DNA of 64,000 nucleotides from Sphingosinithalassobacter sp. CS137 (GTDB lineage: Bacteria; Pseudomonadota; Alphaproteobacteria; Sphingomonadales; Sphingomonadaceae), in assembly GCF_014334115.1 (NCBI RefSeq), contig NZ_CP060494.1, positions 1,178,001 through 1,242,000 of the forward strand. The letters are read 5' to 3'. Shown here one piece after another: positions 31,615 through 40,457 of the stretch. A model generated the notes under the pieces. That model was not told where the DNA came from. It searched no databases and saw only the letters and a list, made by a program, of their open reading frames with translations. Both the position numbers and the translations under genes were made by a program. Numbering within the stretch: the first letter of the stretch is position 1; each line of letters starts with the position of its first letter.

Positions 31615-32514
31615 GTGACGCACGCCTCGCTCGCGCTGTCCGCGGCGCTTCGCGAAGTCTCGGCGGAGATCGATCGGCGGTTCGATCTTCTCCTGCCGGT
31701 CCCCTCCGATCCGCGCGAGGATCTGTATCGGGCGATGCGCCACGCCGCGATCGGCGGCGGCAAGCGACTGCGGCCGCTGCTCGTGTTCGCCACCGCCCGG
31801 CTCTTCGGTGTCGATCACGATCCGATGGGCCGCGTCGCGACGGCGATCGAATGTATCCACGTCTATTCGCTGGTGCACGATGATCTGCCGGCGATGGACG
31901 ACGACGATCTGCGGCGGGGCAAGCCGACCGTTCACAAGGCCTATGGCGAAGCGGCTGCGATCCTGGCGGGCGACTGCCTCCACGCGCTCGCCTTCGAAAT
32001 CCTTGCCCATGAGGCGACTCATCCCGATCCCTTCGTCCGTGCCGAGCTGATCGGCGAACTCGCGCGCGCATCCGGCGCGGGGGGCATGGCAGGCGGGCAG
32101 ATGATGGACCTGGTGGCGGAGCACAAGAGCTTCGATCTGCCGACGGTCACACGGCTCCAGGCGATGAAGACCGGCGCGCTGATCGCTTGCGCGGTCGAGG
32201 CGGGCGCGATCCTGGGCCGGCTGGCGCCGGAGGGCCGCACCGGCCTGCGCGGCTATGCGCACGACCTGGGCCTCGCCTTTCAGATCGCCGACGACATTCT
32301 CGACGCGACCGGCGATGAGCAAAAGGCGGGCAAGCGGCTGCGCAAGGACGGGGCAGCGGGCAAGGAGACGTTCCTCACGCTGCTCGGGCTCGATCGGGCG
32401 CGCGAACAGGCACGGATGCTGGTCGACCAGGCAGTCGAGCATCTGCGCAGCTATGGCGCAGAGGCCGACCTTCTGCGCGATATCGCCCGTTTCGTGCTCG
32501 AGCGGGACCGGTGA
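31615..32514 (+). CDS. ispA: Farnesyl/geranyl diphosphate synthase
   Basis: 299 residues from a GTG at 31615. Both aspartate-rich metal motifs are present: 'HDDLPAMDDDDLRRG' (about residue 88) and 'QIADDILDATGD' (about 224), along with 'GGGKRLRP' for isopentenyl diphosphate binding and 'LKTGAL'-type text ('MKTGALI'). It condenses isopentenyl and dimethylallyl diphosphates to C10/C15 prenyl diphosphates for quinones, undecaprenol and carotenoids. In many alphaproteobacteria dxs follows ispA; here coaD follows instead. Confidence 0.93.
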   Translation: MTHASLALSAALREVSAEIDRRFDLLLPVPSDPREDLYRAMRHAAIGGGKRLRPLLVFATARLFGVDHDPMGRVATAIECIHVYSLVHDDLPAMDDDDLRRGKPTVHKAYGEAAAILAGDCLHALAFEILAHEATHPDPFVRAELIGELARASGAGGMAGGQMMDLVAEHKSFDLPTVTRLQAMKTGALIACAVEAGAILGRLAPEGRTGLRGYAHDLGLAFQIADDILDATGDEQKAGKRLRKDGAAGKETFLTLLGLDRAREQARMLVDQAVEHLRSYGAEADLLRDIARFVLERDR

Positions 32515-32618
32515 TCGCGACCGGTCGCTACGGCAGCCGGAATGCGCACGACTTGTTTTTCGCGTTGAACCGCTGAAGGGTGTCGCGCGCAGGCGACAAC
32601 AGAGGGTCCGCGAAGATC

Positions 32619-33128
32619 ATGACCACCCGCACCGGTGTCTATCCCGGCACCTTCGATCCGATCACGCTCGGCCACATGGACATCATCCGGCGCGGCGCGA
32701 AGCTGGTCGACCGGCTGGTGATCGGCGTGACCACCAATCCTTCGAAGAATCCGATGTTCGCGGTCGAGGAACGGATGGCGATGGTGAAGCGGGAGGTTTC
32801 GTCGCTGGAAGGCGAGATCCACGTCGTCAGCTTCGATTCGCTGCTGATGGACTTCGCCGAGCGCGAGGGCGCGAGCGTGATCGTGCGCGGCCTGCGCGCC
32901 GTCGCCGATTTCGAATATGAGTATCAGATGGCCGGCATGAATCAGCAGATCAATCCGCGCATCGAGACGGTCTTCCTGATGGCGGACGTGTCGCTCCAGC
33001 CGATCGCCAGCCGGTTGGTGAAGGAGATCGCCCTGTTCGGCGGAGCGATTCACAAGTTCGTGACACCGGCGGTCGAAGCGGAAGTGGTGGCGCGGGTCGA
33101 GAAGATCGGCCGCAAGGGCTCCGGCTGA
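32619..33128 (+). CDS. coaD: Phosphopantetheine adenylyltransferase
   Basis: 169 residues of the nucleotidyltransferase fold: 'GVYPGTFDPITLGHMDII' carries the T/HxGH ATP-binding motif, 'GLRAVADFEYEYQMAGMN' contacts ATP, and 'SRLVKEIALFGG' matches the ISSxxVRE-type loop. It catalyses the penultimate step of coenzyme A synthesis. The ATG at 32619 gives the usual short N-terminus. Confidence 0.96.
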   Translation: MTTRTGVYPGTFDPITLGHMDIIRRGAKLVDRLVIGVTTNPSKNPMFAVEERMAMVKREVSSLEGEIHVVSFDSLLMDFAEREGASVIVRGLRAVADFEYEYQMAGMNQQINPRIETVFLMADVSLQPIASRLVKEIALFGGAIHKFVTPAVEAEVVARVEKIGRKGSG

Positions 33129-33211
33129 GGCACACGTTCGGAAGGGCTTTGCCTGGCGCGCCGAATTGCCTAAACCGCAGACGATCCCTGTCTTCGATCG
33201 GAACTGACTTC

Positions 33212-33883
33212 ATGCGTTTCGTTGCCGCGCTCTTCGCCTTCCTTGGCCTGTTCTCCGTCGCGCCCGCCGCGGCCCAGGTGATCCCAACCAACCACCCGAC
33301 GCCGCCCGCCACAACCGATCTCGAGAATCTCTGGCTGCTCGATCTTTCGAGCGGTGGACGCGTGACTATCTGGCTGCGCCCGGACGTCGCGCCCAAGATG
33401 GTAGAGCGCGTGAAGACGCTGACGCGCGACGGCTTCTACGACGGCCTCACCTTCCACCGCGTGATCGAAGGCTTCATGGCACAGAGCGGCGATCCGCTGG
33501 GCACCGGAGCGGGCGAATCGGAGCTCCCGGACGTCGAGGCGGAGTTCAACTATCTTCCGCATGTGCGCGGCGCCGTATCCGCAGCGCGCGAAAGCGCACC
33601 GCCGGACGCAGACGAGGCAACCGAAACCGCGGCGAACAACAGCGCCAACAGCCAGTTCTTCATCACCTTCGTGCCGCGCCTGTCGCTCGACCAGAAATAC
33701 ACGGTGTTCGGCCGCGTCATCGACGGCATGGAGCATGTCGACGCGATCACGCGCGGCGAGCCGCCGGCGAACCCCACGCGCATCCTCCACGCCTATATCG
33801 CCGCCGACAATCCCCCGCCGTATCAGGCGCCGGCGCGCGTGCTTTCCGAAGGCGAGGAAGAGATCACGCTGCCGCCGAGCTGA
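33212..33883 (+). CDS. Periplasmic cyclophilin-type peptidylprolyl isomerase
   Basis: 223 residues with a signal peptide ending in 'PAAAQ', so the foldase acts in the periplasm. The cyclophilin core contains 'GLTFHRVIEGFMAQSGDPLGTG' (in parts, with the active-site Arg and Gln), 'NSANSQFFIT' and 'KYTVFGRVIDGM'. A polar insertion rich in Asp, Glu and Thr ('DADEATETAANN') interrupts the fold before the 'SQFFIT' strand. It is followed by queA, a frequent neighbour in sphingomonads. Confidence 0.92.
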   Translation: MRFVAALFAFLGLFSVAPAAAQVIPTNHPTPPATTDLENLWLLDLSSGGRVTIWLRPDVAPKMVERVKTLTRDGFYDGLTFHRVIEGFMAQSGDPLGTGAGESELPDVEAEFNYLPHVRGAVSAARESAPPDADEATETAANNSANSQFFITFVPRLSLDQKYTVFGRVIDGMEHVDAITRGEPPANPTRILHAYIAADNPPPYQAPARVLSEGEEEITLPPS

Positions 33884-33946
33884 GGAAGCGACGGGCGATC
33901 TCCGCCCGCGCCGGAACCGACCCCATTCCCCGGCCGGACGAGAATT

Positions 33947-34978
33947 GTGAACGTCGACCTTTTCGATTTCGAACTCCCGCCCGAGCGGATCGCGCTGCGT
34001 CCCGCCAGCCCGCGTGATCACGCGCGCATGCTGGTGCTCGACGGGGACGCCACGCGCGACCTGCACGTCCATGACCTGCCGAGTCAGCTGCGCCCCGGCG
34101 ACCTGCTCGTCTTCAATGACACGCGCGTCCTCCCCGCACAGCTCGAAGGCAGGCGCGGCGAGGCGAAGATCGGCGCGACACTGCACAAGCGCGAGGGGCC
34201 GCGACGCTGGCGTGCGTTCATCCGCAACGCCAAGCGGCTGCGTGAAGGCGACGCCATCGACTTCGGCCACGGCGTGGTTGCCGTTGCCGGCGCGCGCGGC
34301 CACGACGGCAGCTTCGCGCTCGATTTCGCCAGCGACGAGCCCGTCGAGCTGCTGCTCGAGCGCGCCGGCACCATGCCGCTGCCGCCGTACATCGCCAGCA
34401 AGCGCGGCACCGATGCACGCGACGCCGAAGACTATCAGACGATGTTCGCGCGGGAGGCTGGCGCCGTGGCCGCTCCCACCGCCGCACTGCATTTCACGCC
34501 CGGGCTGATGACGGCGCTGGGGCAGGCGGGGATCGGCCATGCCACGCTGACGCTTCACGTGGGTGCGGGCACTTTCCTGCCGGTCAAGGCCGAGGACACC
34601 GACCAACATCGCATGCATGCCGAATGGGGCCGCATCGACCGGGCCACGGCCGATCGGCTGAACGCCGTACGCGCGAGCGGCGGACGCGTGATCGCGGTCG
34701 GAACGACCAGCCTGCGGCTGATCGAAAGCGCCGCCGACGAAGGCGGCACGATCCACCCTTTCGAAGGCGACACCGCGATTTTCATCACCCCGGGCTACCG
34801 GTTTCGCGGCATCGACGGGCTGATGACCAACTTCCACCTGCCGCGCTCGACGCTGTTCATGCTGGTATCGGCGCTGATGGGGCTGGAGCGGATGCAGGCG
34901 GCCTATGCCCACGCCGTTGCGGCCGACTATCGCTTCTATTCCTACGGCGACGCGAGCCTGTTGCTGCCGGAGCGCTAG
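33947..34978 (+). CDS. queA: tRNA preQ1(34) S-adenosylmethionine ribosyltransferase-isomerase
   Basis: 343 residues from a GTG at 33947 ('[17 protein letters not shown]', in parts). Family blocks: '[12 protein letters not shown]', '[14 protein letters not shown]', 'PLPPYI', '[21 protein letters not shown]' in parts, '[15 protein letters not shown]' and '[15 protein letters not shown]'. The enzyme moves the ribosyl part of SAM onto preQ1 in tRNA wobble position 34 to form epoxyqueuosine. Its partner tgt lies 5.5 kb downstream on the same strand instead of immediately next to it. Confidence 0.96.
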   Translation: MNVDLFDFELPPERIALRPASPRDHARMLVLDGDATRDLHVHDLPSQLRPGDLLVFNDTRVLPAQLEGRRGEAKIGATLHKREGPRRWRAFIRNAKRLREGDAIDFGHGVVAVAGARGHDGSFALDFASDEPVELLLERAGTMPLPPYIASKRGTDARDAEDYQTMFAREAGAVAAPTAALHFTPGLMTALGQAGIGHATLTLHVGAGTFLPVKAEDTDQHRMHAEWGRIDRATADRLNAVRASGGRVIAVGTTSLRLIESAADEGGTIHPFEGDTAIFITPGYRFRGIDGLMTNFHLPRSTLFMLVSALMGLERMQAAYAHAVAADYRFYSYGDASLLLPER

Positions 34979-35000
34979 TATCACCCGCCCGCTCACCGCT

Positions 35001-35930
35001 ATGAAACGGCCAATGGGCGCGAATCACGACCACCATCATCACGCCCCTCCGCGCGACTTCGGCCGCGCCTTCGCGATCGGCACGGTGCTCAACCTGGCAT
35101 TCGTCGGCGTCGAGGGAGCGGCAGGGATCGTCACCGGCTCGATGGCCCTGCTGGCCGATGCGGGCCATAACCTGTCCGACGTGCTGGGGCTGCTGATCGC
35201 CTGGGGCGGTGCCGAGCTCGCGAAGCGACCGCCGTCGAAGCGGTTCACCTATGGGCTGCGCAGTTCCTCGATCCTCGCCGCGCTCGCGAACGCCATCCTG
35301 CTGCTGGTCGCGGTCGGCGCCATTGCGCTGGAGGCGAGCCAGCGCTTCGCCGATCCGCCGCCGGTGCCCGGAGCGACCGTGATGCTCGTCGCCGGCATCG
35401 GGATTCTCGTGAACACCGCCACCGCGCTGCTCTTCGTCAGCGGGCGCAAGGGCGATGTGAACGTACGGGGCGCCTTTCTCCACATGGCGGCGGACGCCGC
35501 CGTGTCGGCGGGCGTCGTGATCGGCGGGGCACTGATCCTCTTCACCGGGGCGCGGTGGATCGATCCGCTCGCGAGCCTGCTCATCGTCGCGGTGATCCTC
35601 TGGAGCACCTGGGGACTTCTCAAGGAATCGCTCACGATGGCGCTGCAGGCCGTGCCGAGGAACATCGATGCCGATGCCGTCGCGGATGCGCTGCTCGCGC
35701 TGCCGGGAGTGGCGCGGCTCCACGATCTTCACATCTGGCCGATGAGCACCACCGAAGCCGCATTGACCGCACATCTCGTCATGCCCGAAGGGCATCCGGG
35801 CGACGCATTCCTCACCGACCTCCAGCACCGGCTGGCGCATGACTTCGGGATCGACCATACCACGGTGCAGATAGAATTGGGCAATGGAGCGGAGTGCAGG
35901 ATGCATGGAAGAGGGTGCGGCGATGCCTAG
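35001..35930 (+). CDS. Cation diffusion facilitator, Zn/Cd/Co exporter type
   Basis: 309 residues with six membrane segments. The N-terminus carries a metal-binding 'HDHHHH' cluster. Segment 2 has the CDF site 'ADAGHNLSDVLGL' (HxxxD) and segment 5 has 'MAADAAVSAGVV' (the DxxxD-like partner; the usual HxxxD His is replaced here, so MAADA carries Asp only). 'HDLHIWPMSTTEAALTAHLV' is the cytoplasmic metal-sensing domain. It exchanges divalent metal for protons across the inner membrane. The ATG at 35001 is used, with another at 35013. It follows queA by 22 nt and overlaps the next gene. Confidence 0.9.
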   Translation: MKRPMGANHDHHHHAPPRDFGRAFAIGTVLNLAFVGVEGAAGIVTGSMALLADAGHNLSDVLGLLIAWGGAELAKRPPSKRFTYGLRSSSILAALANAILLLVAVGAIALEASQRFADPPPVPGATVMLVAGIGILVNTATALLFVSGRKGDVNVRGAFLHMAADAAVSAGVVIGGALILFTGARWIDPLASLLIVAVILWSTWGLLKESLTMALQAVPRNIDADAVADALLALPGVARLHDLHIWPMSTTEAALTAHLVMPEGHPGDAFLTDLQHRLAHDFGIDHTTVQIELGNGAECRMHGRGCGDA

Positions 35931-36627
35931 CGCCGCAATGCCGAAGCCAGCCCCGGAACTAGCGCCGCCCGCGTCTGAGACGGCGGAACAGTCCCCGATC
36001 AGGCTCGTCATCTTCGATTTCGACGGCACCCTGTCCGACAGCGGCGAGTGGTTTCTCTCGGTCGTCGATCAGCTCGCCGCGCGGTTCCGCTTTCGCACTG
36101 TCGTCGACGGTGAAGTCGAGATGCTGCGGCACAAGAGCACGCGCGAAGTGATCCAGTATCTCGGCATTCCCAACTGGAAGCTGCCGTTCATCGCGCGCTA
36201 CATCCGCAAGCTCGTCTATCGCCGCCACGGAGAGATCCACTTGTTTCCGGGCGTCGGCGACTTGCTCGACCGGCTAGCGGCGACCGGCGTGCAGCTCGCG
36301 CTGGTCACGTCCAACTCCGAAGCGAACGCTCGCGCGATCCTGGGACCGGAGAATGCCGCAAAGTTCGACATCTGGGCATGTGGTTCGTCGCTGTACGGCA
36401 AGGCGCCCAAGTTTCGGCGCGTGCTGAAACGGGCGCGCGTGAGCCCTGCCGAGGCGCTGGCGATCGGCGACGAGACGCGCGACGTGGATGCCGCGCGCGA
36501 AGTCGGGATGCGCGCGGGATCGGTGCTTTGGGGCTATGCGAGCGAAGAGGCGCTGGCCGGTGCCGCGCCGAATGCGCTGTTCCGGCAGATCGACGAGATC
36601 GCAGAGTTCGTGGCGCGTCACCAGTAA
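35923..36627 (+). CDS. HAD-family hydrolase (phosphoglycolate phosphatase-like)
   Basis: 234 residues from the ATG at 35923, which has GAGG 8 nt upstream and overlaps the CDF gene by 8 nt. HAD motifs: 'VIFDFDGTLSDS' (nucleophile and acid), 'LALVTSNS' (Ser/Thr), 'GKAPKFRRVLKRA' (Lys) and 'AIGDETRDVDAA' (metal Asp). A helical cap lies between the first two motifs. About 35 Pro/Ala-rich residues precede motif I, longer than usual. Substrate unknown; a small phosphoester such as phosphoglycolate is typical of the group. Confidence 0.88.
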   Translation: MPSAAMPKPAPELAPPASETAEQSPIRLVIFDFDGTLSDSGEWFLSVVDQLAARFRFRTVVDGEVEMLRHKSTREVIQYLGIPNWKLPFIARYIRKLVYRRHGEIHLFPGVGDLLDRLAATGVQLALVTSNSEANARAILGPENAAKFDIWACGSSLYGKAPKFRRVLKRARVSPAEALAIGDETRDVDAAREVGMRAGSVLWGYASEEALAGAAPNALFRQIDEIAEFVARHQ

Positions 36628-36646
36628 GCGGCGCGGCGGCCGGGAT

Positions 36647-36808
36647 TCAGCCGCCGCCGATCCCTTCGATCACCTTGCCGCTGCCGTCGCACTGCGGGCA
36701 GGTGCCGCCGTCGATCATGCCTGATCCGCCACAGCGGGGGCAGATATTCTCGCCGGTACCCGGGGTGCCGGCCGCCGCCTCGTCGCCGGGACTGGTTTCG
36801 GATGTCAT
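36647..36808 (-). CDS. 53-residue DnaJ-type zinc-ribbon protein
   Basis: A short gene with a strong AGGAGAAG ribosome site 6 nt before its ATG at 36808. The product has a flexible Gly/Thr/Glu-rich N-terminal 20 residues, then 'CPRCGGSG', a nine-residue link, and 'CPQCDGSGKV', ending 'IEGIGGG'. Two CxxCxGxG repeats make one complete DnaJ-type zinc site, without a J-domain. Such free-standing zinc fingers could bind unfolded protein or RNA; no function is established. It lies between the convergent HAD gene and the antiporter gene, 64 nt downstream of the antiporter's stop-side neighbour region. Confidence 0.8.
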   Translation of the reverse strand: MTSETSPGDEAAAGTPGTGENICPRCGGSGMIDGGTCPQCDGSGKVIEGIGGG

Positions 36809-36871
36809 CGCCCTTCTCCTTTCAAATAAGGAACGAGCGGCCTCCGGGGGAGGTCCGTAGGGCCGGGCGCT

Positions 36872-38584
36872 TCAGGACATGAGCGCGTTCCGGCGCTCGT
36901 CCACGATCGCACGCGCGGCCTCTTCGGGAATGCCGATCCCGCTCAACAGATCGAGCGAGAGGCGCAGGCTGGCCTCGGTGGTCTCCGGGACCGCGCCGGT
37001 CGCGCCGCATGCGATCAGCCGGCGGGCATGTTCGGCGTCGCGCGCGCGCGCGAAGACCGGCACCGCGGGCCAGGCGCGGTGGACGGCACGCACCACATGC
37101 TCGGACGCGCCGTGCTGACCCATGGTGGTGGCAAAGGCCAGCGCACTGTGGATGCCGAGGCGATCGAGCACATCGGGCCGGCTCGCATCCCCGAAATACA
37201 GCGGAACGCCGCGCCTTCGATGCTCCGCGACCAGCTCGGGATCGAGATCGAGCGCAACATAGGGAATCCGGCTTTCCTCAAGCGTTCGGGCGAGCATCTG
37301 GCCGACTCGACCAAAGCCGCCGATCACCACGCGTTCCTGAGCGTCCTCCGCGGCGAGCGGCGCGTCGGCGCCCTTCGCCCTCCTGGCCAGCGCCGCGCCC
37401 GTCCAGCGTGCCAGCGCCGCAAGGCCGGGCGTGAGAAACATGGTGACGACCACGACGAGGAGCATGAGCTGGCCAAGCTCGCGCTCCATCACGCCCACCG
37501 CCAACGCCGCAGTGATCGCGACGGCCGCAAATTCGCCGCCTTCGCCCAGCAGGATCGCGGCTTCGGCGGCGACCGGCGTGGAAAGCCCGAAGGCTCGACC
37601 GAGCGGATAAAGGACCAGCGCCTTTAGCACGATCAGCCCGAGCGCAGAGACCAGCACCAGCCCCAGCTGGGACCAGACTGCGAGCGGATCGAGGCTCATG
37701 CCGACCGAGACGAAGAACAGCGCGAGCAGCAGGCCCTTGAACGGCTCGATATCGCTGTTGATCTGGTGGCGATATTCGGTCCCGGAAAAGATCAGCCCAG
37801 CAAGAAAGGCGCCGAGCGCCATCGAAAGGCCCGCGCCAGCCGTGAGCATCGCCGTACCGAGAATGAGGAGCAGTACCGCCGCCATGAACTGTTCACGGCT
37901 TTTCGAGGCGCTCGCGATACGCAGCAGCGGCCGGACCACCAGCCTTCCAATGACGAGAATGGCCGCGATGATCAGAATGGCGCTGCCGATCGCCTGCAGG
38001 CCGGACAGGAGCACGGGGCCTGCGCTCCCAGCTCCCAGGATGCCGACGAGGAACAGGATCGGCACAATGGCGAGGTCCTGGAACAGCAACACACCGAATG
38101 CAGCGCGACCGGCGGCCGTCGACAGGCGGAGCTGCTGCGAGAGAAGCTGAACGACGATCGCAGTCGAAGACAGCGCGAGGCACAGGCCAAGCACCACGGA
38201 AGCCCTCGGCGCATTGCCAAAGGCATAGGCGATCAGGCCGATCGCTACCGCGCTGATCCCGACTTGCGCAGCGCCGAGCCCGAACACGAGGCGGCGCATC
38301 GCCCAGAGCTGGGCCACCGAAAGCTCGAGGCCGATCATAAACAGCAGAAAGACGACGCCGAGCTCGCCGACCGTGGCGACACCGGCCGGGTCGTTGATCA
38401 CGAGCAGCTCGAGCGCCGGCCAGCTGTCCGTCAGCCGTCCGAGCCCGTACGGACCGATCAGCAGGCCGACGCACAGAAAACCCAGCACCGGGCTGATCCT
38501 GGCGCGCTGCGTGAGCGGCATTACCAGCCCCGCTGCCACGAGAAAGAGAATGATCTCCTTCAGAAGCGGGAAATCAGCGTGCAT
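36872..38584 (-). CDS. CPA2-family monovalent cation:proton antiporter with TrkA-N domain (KefB-like)
   Basis: 570 residues. Twelve to thirteen membrane segments fill residues 1-390, with 'LGFLCVGLLIGPYGLG' and 'FLLFMIGLEL' as family motifs and 'LGLCLALSSTAIVVQLL' in the transport core. A cytoplasmic TrkA-N/RCK domain follows: 'VVIGGFGRVGQMLARTLEE' (NAD-binding), 'VALDLDPELV' and 'YFGDASRPDVLDRLG'. The protein exchanges K+ or Na+ for protons and is gated by nucleotide or glutathione adducts. It is upstream of nothing on its strand but lies beside two universal stress genes, which suggests a stress-linked ion and pH module. Confidence 0.92.
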   Translation of the reverse strand: MHADFPLLKEIILFLVAAGLVMPLTQRARISPVLGFLCVGLLIGPYGLGRLTDSWPALELLVINDPAGVATVGELGVVFLLFMIGLELSVAQLWAMRRLVFGLGAAQVGISAVAIGLIAYAFGNAPRASVVLGLCLALSSTAIVVQLLSQQLRLSTAAGRAAFGVLLFQDLAIVPILFLVGILGAGSAGPVLLSGLQAIGSAILIIAAILVIGRLVVRPLLRIASASKSREQFMAAVLLLILGTAMLTAGAGLSMALGAFLAGLIFSGTEYRHQINSDIEPFKGLLLALFFVSVGMSLDPLAVWSQLGLVLVSALGLIVLKALVLYPLGRAFGLSTPVAAEAAILLGEGGEFAAVAITAALAVGVMERELGQLMLLVVVVTMFLTPGLAALARWTGAALARRAKGADAPLAAEDAQERVVIGGFGRVGQMLARTLEESRIPYVALDLDPELVAEHRRRGVPLYFGDASRPDVLDRLGIHSALAFATTMGQHGASEHVVRAVHRAWPAVPVFARARDAEHARRLIACGATGAVPETTEASLRLSLDLLSGIGIPEEAARAIVDERRNALMS

Positions 38585-38626
38585 GACCTGTCGGAGCGCT
38601 GCCGCCTCGCAACGGAGTCCGCCCCG

Positions 38627-39451
38627 TCACTTGCTGCCGCGTACCATGAGCACGTCGCACGCGGCGGCGTTCAGCATCTCGCTGGCGCGGCTGCCGATCG
38701 TCGCATGCGCGAAACCGCTGCGGCCATGCGTTCCGAGCACGAGCAGGTCGAATCGGCCCTCCTTCAGCATGCTGCCAAGTCGGCCCTGGAGATCGCCGAG
38801 ATCGACGATGTGCGACACCCGTTCCCTGGCGCCATCGGACAGATGCGCCGATTCGAGGAACCGTTTCATGTCGCGATCCGCCTGCTGCTGAATCTCAGCC
38901 TGCGTCGAATCCTTGTCTAGAAAGGCTTCATAGGCGGAGTGGCAGTTGTGCCAGACGGTGATCGCCGCATCCGGGAACAGGCCGGCCGCCGTCTCGAGGG
39001 CATGTCCCGCACATTCCGAGAAGTCGGTGGCGACCAGAAGCTTTCGATACGGCACCTGCGCCCTCTGTTTCACGACCAGCACGGGGACCGGCGAGTGACG
39101 GACGAGATGGTCCACCGCGGTGCCGAGTACATAATCGAGGATGCTGTTGAAGCGCGCCGCGCCGGTGACGATCAGTATCGACTCGCGCGCTGCCGCGACC
39201 TCCAGGATCTCGTGCTGGACCCGTCCACGGCGGATCTGGATCTCGACCCTTCCGGCCACCTGACCGATCACCGATTCGAGCGCCTCGCGGGCATGCTCCT
39301 CGATCTTCGCATCGCCGCCCTCGCCCTCGACGACGTGCACGAGCAGGACCGAGGCCGACAGCTGCTCGGCAGCCAGGAACGCCCGATCGGTCGGGCGATC
39401 CGAACGTGCGGTGAGGTCGGAAGCCAGCAGGATCGTGTTGGAGTGAGTCAT
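38627..39451 (-). CDS. Universal stress protein, tandem UspA domains
   Basis: 274 residues made of two UspA-like halves. The second half has the full ATP-binding loop G-2x-G-9x-G-S: 'GTHGRSGFAHATIGS'. The first half has a degenerate version ('GAARFNSILDYVLGT'). The pattern predicts one nucleotide bound per chain. Such proteins accumulate under starvation, low oxygen and oxidative stress. It is 42 nt upstream of the antiporter gene on the same strand and 21 nt downstream of another Usp gene, so the three form a probable operon. Confidence 0.9.
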   Translation of the reverse strand: MTHSNTILLASDLTARSDRPTDRAFLAAEQLSASVLLVHVVEGEGGDAKIEEHAREALESVIGQVAGRVEIQIRRGRVQHEILEVAAARESILIVTGAARFNSILDYVLGTAVDHLVRHSPVPVLVVKQRAQVPYRKLLVATDFSECAGHALETAAGLFPDAAITVWHNCHSAYEAFLDKDSTQAEIQQQADRDMKRFLESAHLSDGARERVSHIVDLGDLQGRLGSMLKEGRFDLLVLGTHGRSGFAHATIGSRASEMLNAAACDVLMVRGSK

Positions 39452-39472
39452 CGGATTCGCTCTCCTTTGCGT

Positions 39473-40303
39473 TCAGTGCGACAGCAGGACCGGCAGCGTG
39501 GGCGCCGCGATCAGGCTGCGGGTGGCGCCGCCGAGAATGAACTCGCGCATCCGCGAGTGGCCGAAGGCACCGGCAACCAGCAGGTCGGCGCCGACCTGAG
39601 CGGCATGGTCCAACAGCGCCGCGCCGGCATTCTTGCCGTCCGCCGCGATCTCCACGCACTCGGCCGCGATCTCGTGGCGCGCGAGATGTTCGCGGACCGA
39701 ATCGAGCCCCGGACCGTGTCCGAGCGGCTTTTCGCCTCCGACCGCCACGATCCGGACCTCGCGCGCCGCGCGGCACAGCGGGATCGCGTCGGCGAGCGCG
39801 CGCGCCGCCGCCCGTCCGCCGTCCCAACCGAGGATCACTCGGTCCCAGGGCTGCGCACGGGCGCTCTCGGGAAGGAGGAGCACCGGCCGGCCGGATCCGA
39901 ACACCAGCCCCTCCGCAAGCGATTCCTGTTCCGGATCGCCGTGCACCGGCAGCACCAGCAGATCGAACAGCCGGCCGCGTGCGGCGACCTGCGCCGCGGC
40001 GGCGCGGGAAATGCAGTCGACCAGCATCTGTTCGCCCCGGACCGTCTCGGGCACCTGCGCGACAAACGCCTCGGCGAGCCGCAGCGCATGTTCGCGGCTC
40101 AAGTCATTCTCGCGCGCGATCACCTCGTTGGCGCCGACCAGCCGATCGGCGAGGAAGTTGGACACGCGCGGAATGTGCACCTGACACAGCGCTACCGAGA
40201 TGCGCGCATCGAAGCGTTCGGCAAGGCGAACCACGGGATCGAACACCCAGTCAGGGGTCGGCGATGGATAGCTTGCAAGCTGCAGAAGAATATCGCGAAT
40301 CAC
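39473..40303 (-). CDS. Universal stress protein, tandem UspA domains (second copy)
   Basis: 276 residues from a GTG at 40303 with a clear GAGGAG 7-8 nt upstream. It is also a double UspA protein but diverged from its neighbour. The C-terminal loop reads '[20 protein letters not shown]', i.e. G-2x-G-9x-G-G, a slightly altered ATP-binding motif; the N-terminal half contains '[13 protein letters not shown]' where the loop should be, so it is probably non-binding. The first gene of the Usp-Usp-antiporter set, it is divergent from tgt with a 154-nt intergenic region. Confidence 0.88.
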   Translation of the reverse strand: MIRDILLQLASYPSPTPDWVFDPVVRLAERFDARISVALCQVHIPRVSNFLADRLVGANEVIARENDLSREHALRLAEAFVAQVPETVRGEQMLVDCISRAAAAQVAARGRLFDLLVLPVHGDPEQESLAEGLVFGSGRPVLLLPESARAQPWDRVILGWDGGRAAARALADAIPLCRAAREVRIVAVGGEKPLGHGPGLDSVREHLARHEIAAECVEIAADGKNAGAALLDHAAQVGADLLVAGAFGHSRMREFILGGATRSLIAAPTLPVLLSH

Positions 40304-40457
40304 GGTCGGTCTCCTCAAGGACAGCTTCGCCGTCCTGCCGCGCGCTTCCGATCCGCAATGTCCCTTACGCGAGTGGCAGGCTTGCCTCGGCCTCCAACCC
40401 ACCCCCAGCGCTGCCGGCAGGCTTGCCTCGCCGGCCCCGCCCAGTAAGGACTGCCGA

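Noticed and set aside
33884..33946. preQ1 riboswitch before queA
   Set aside because: No preQ1 aptamer loop or A-rich tail visible in the 63-nt gap.
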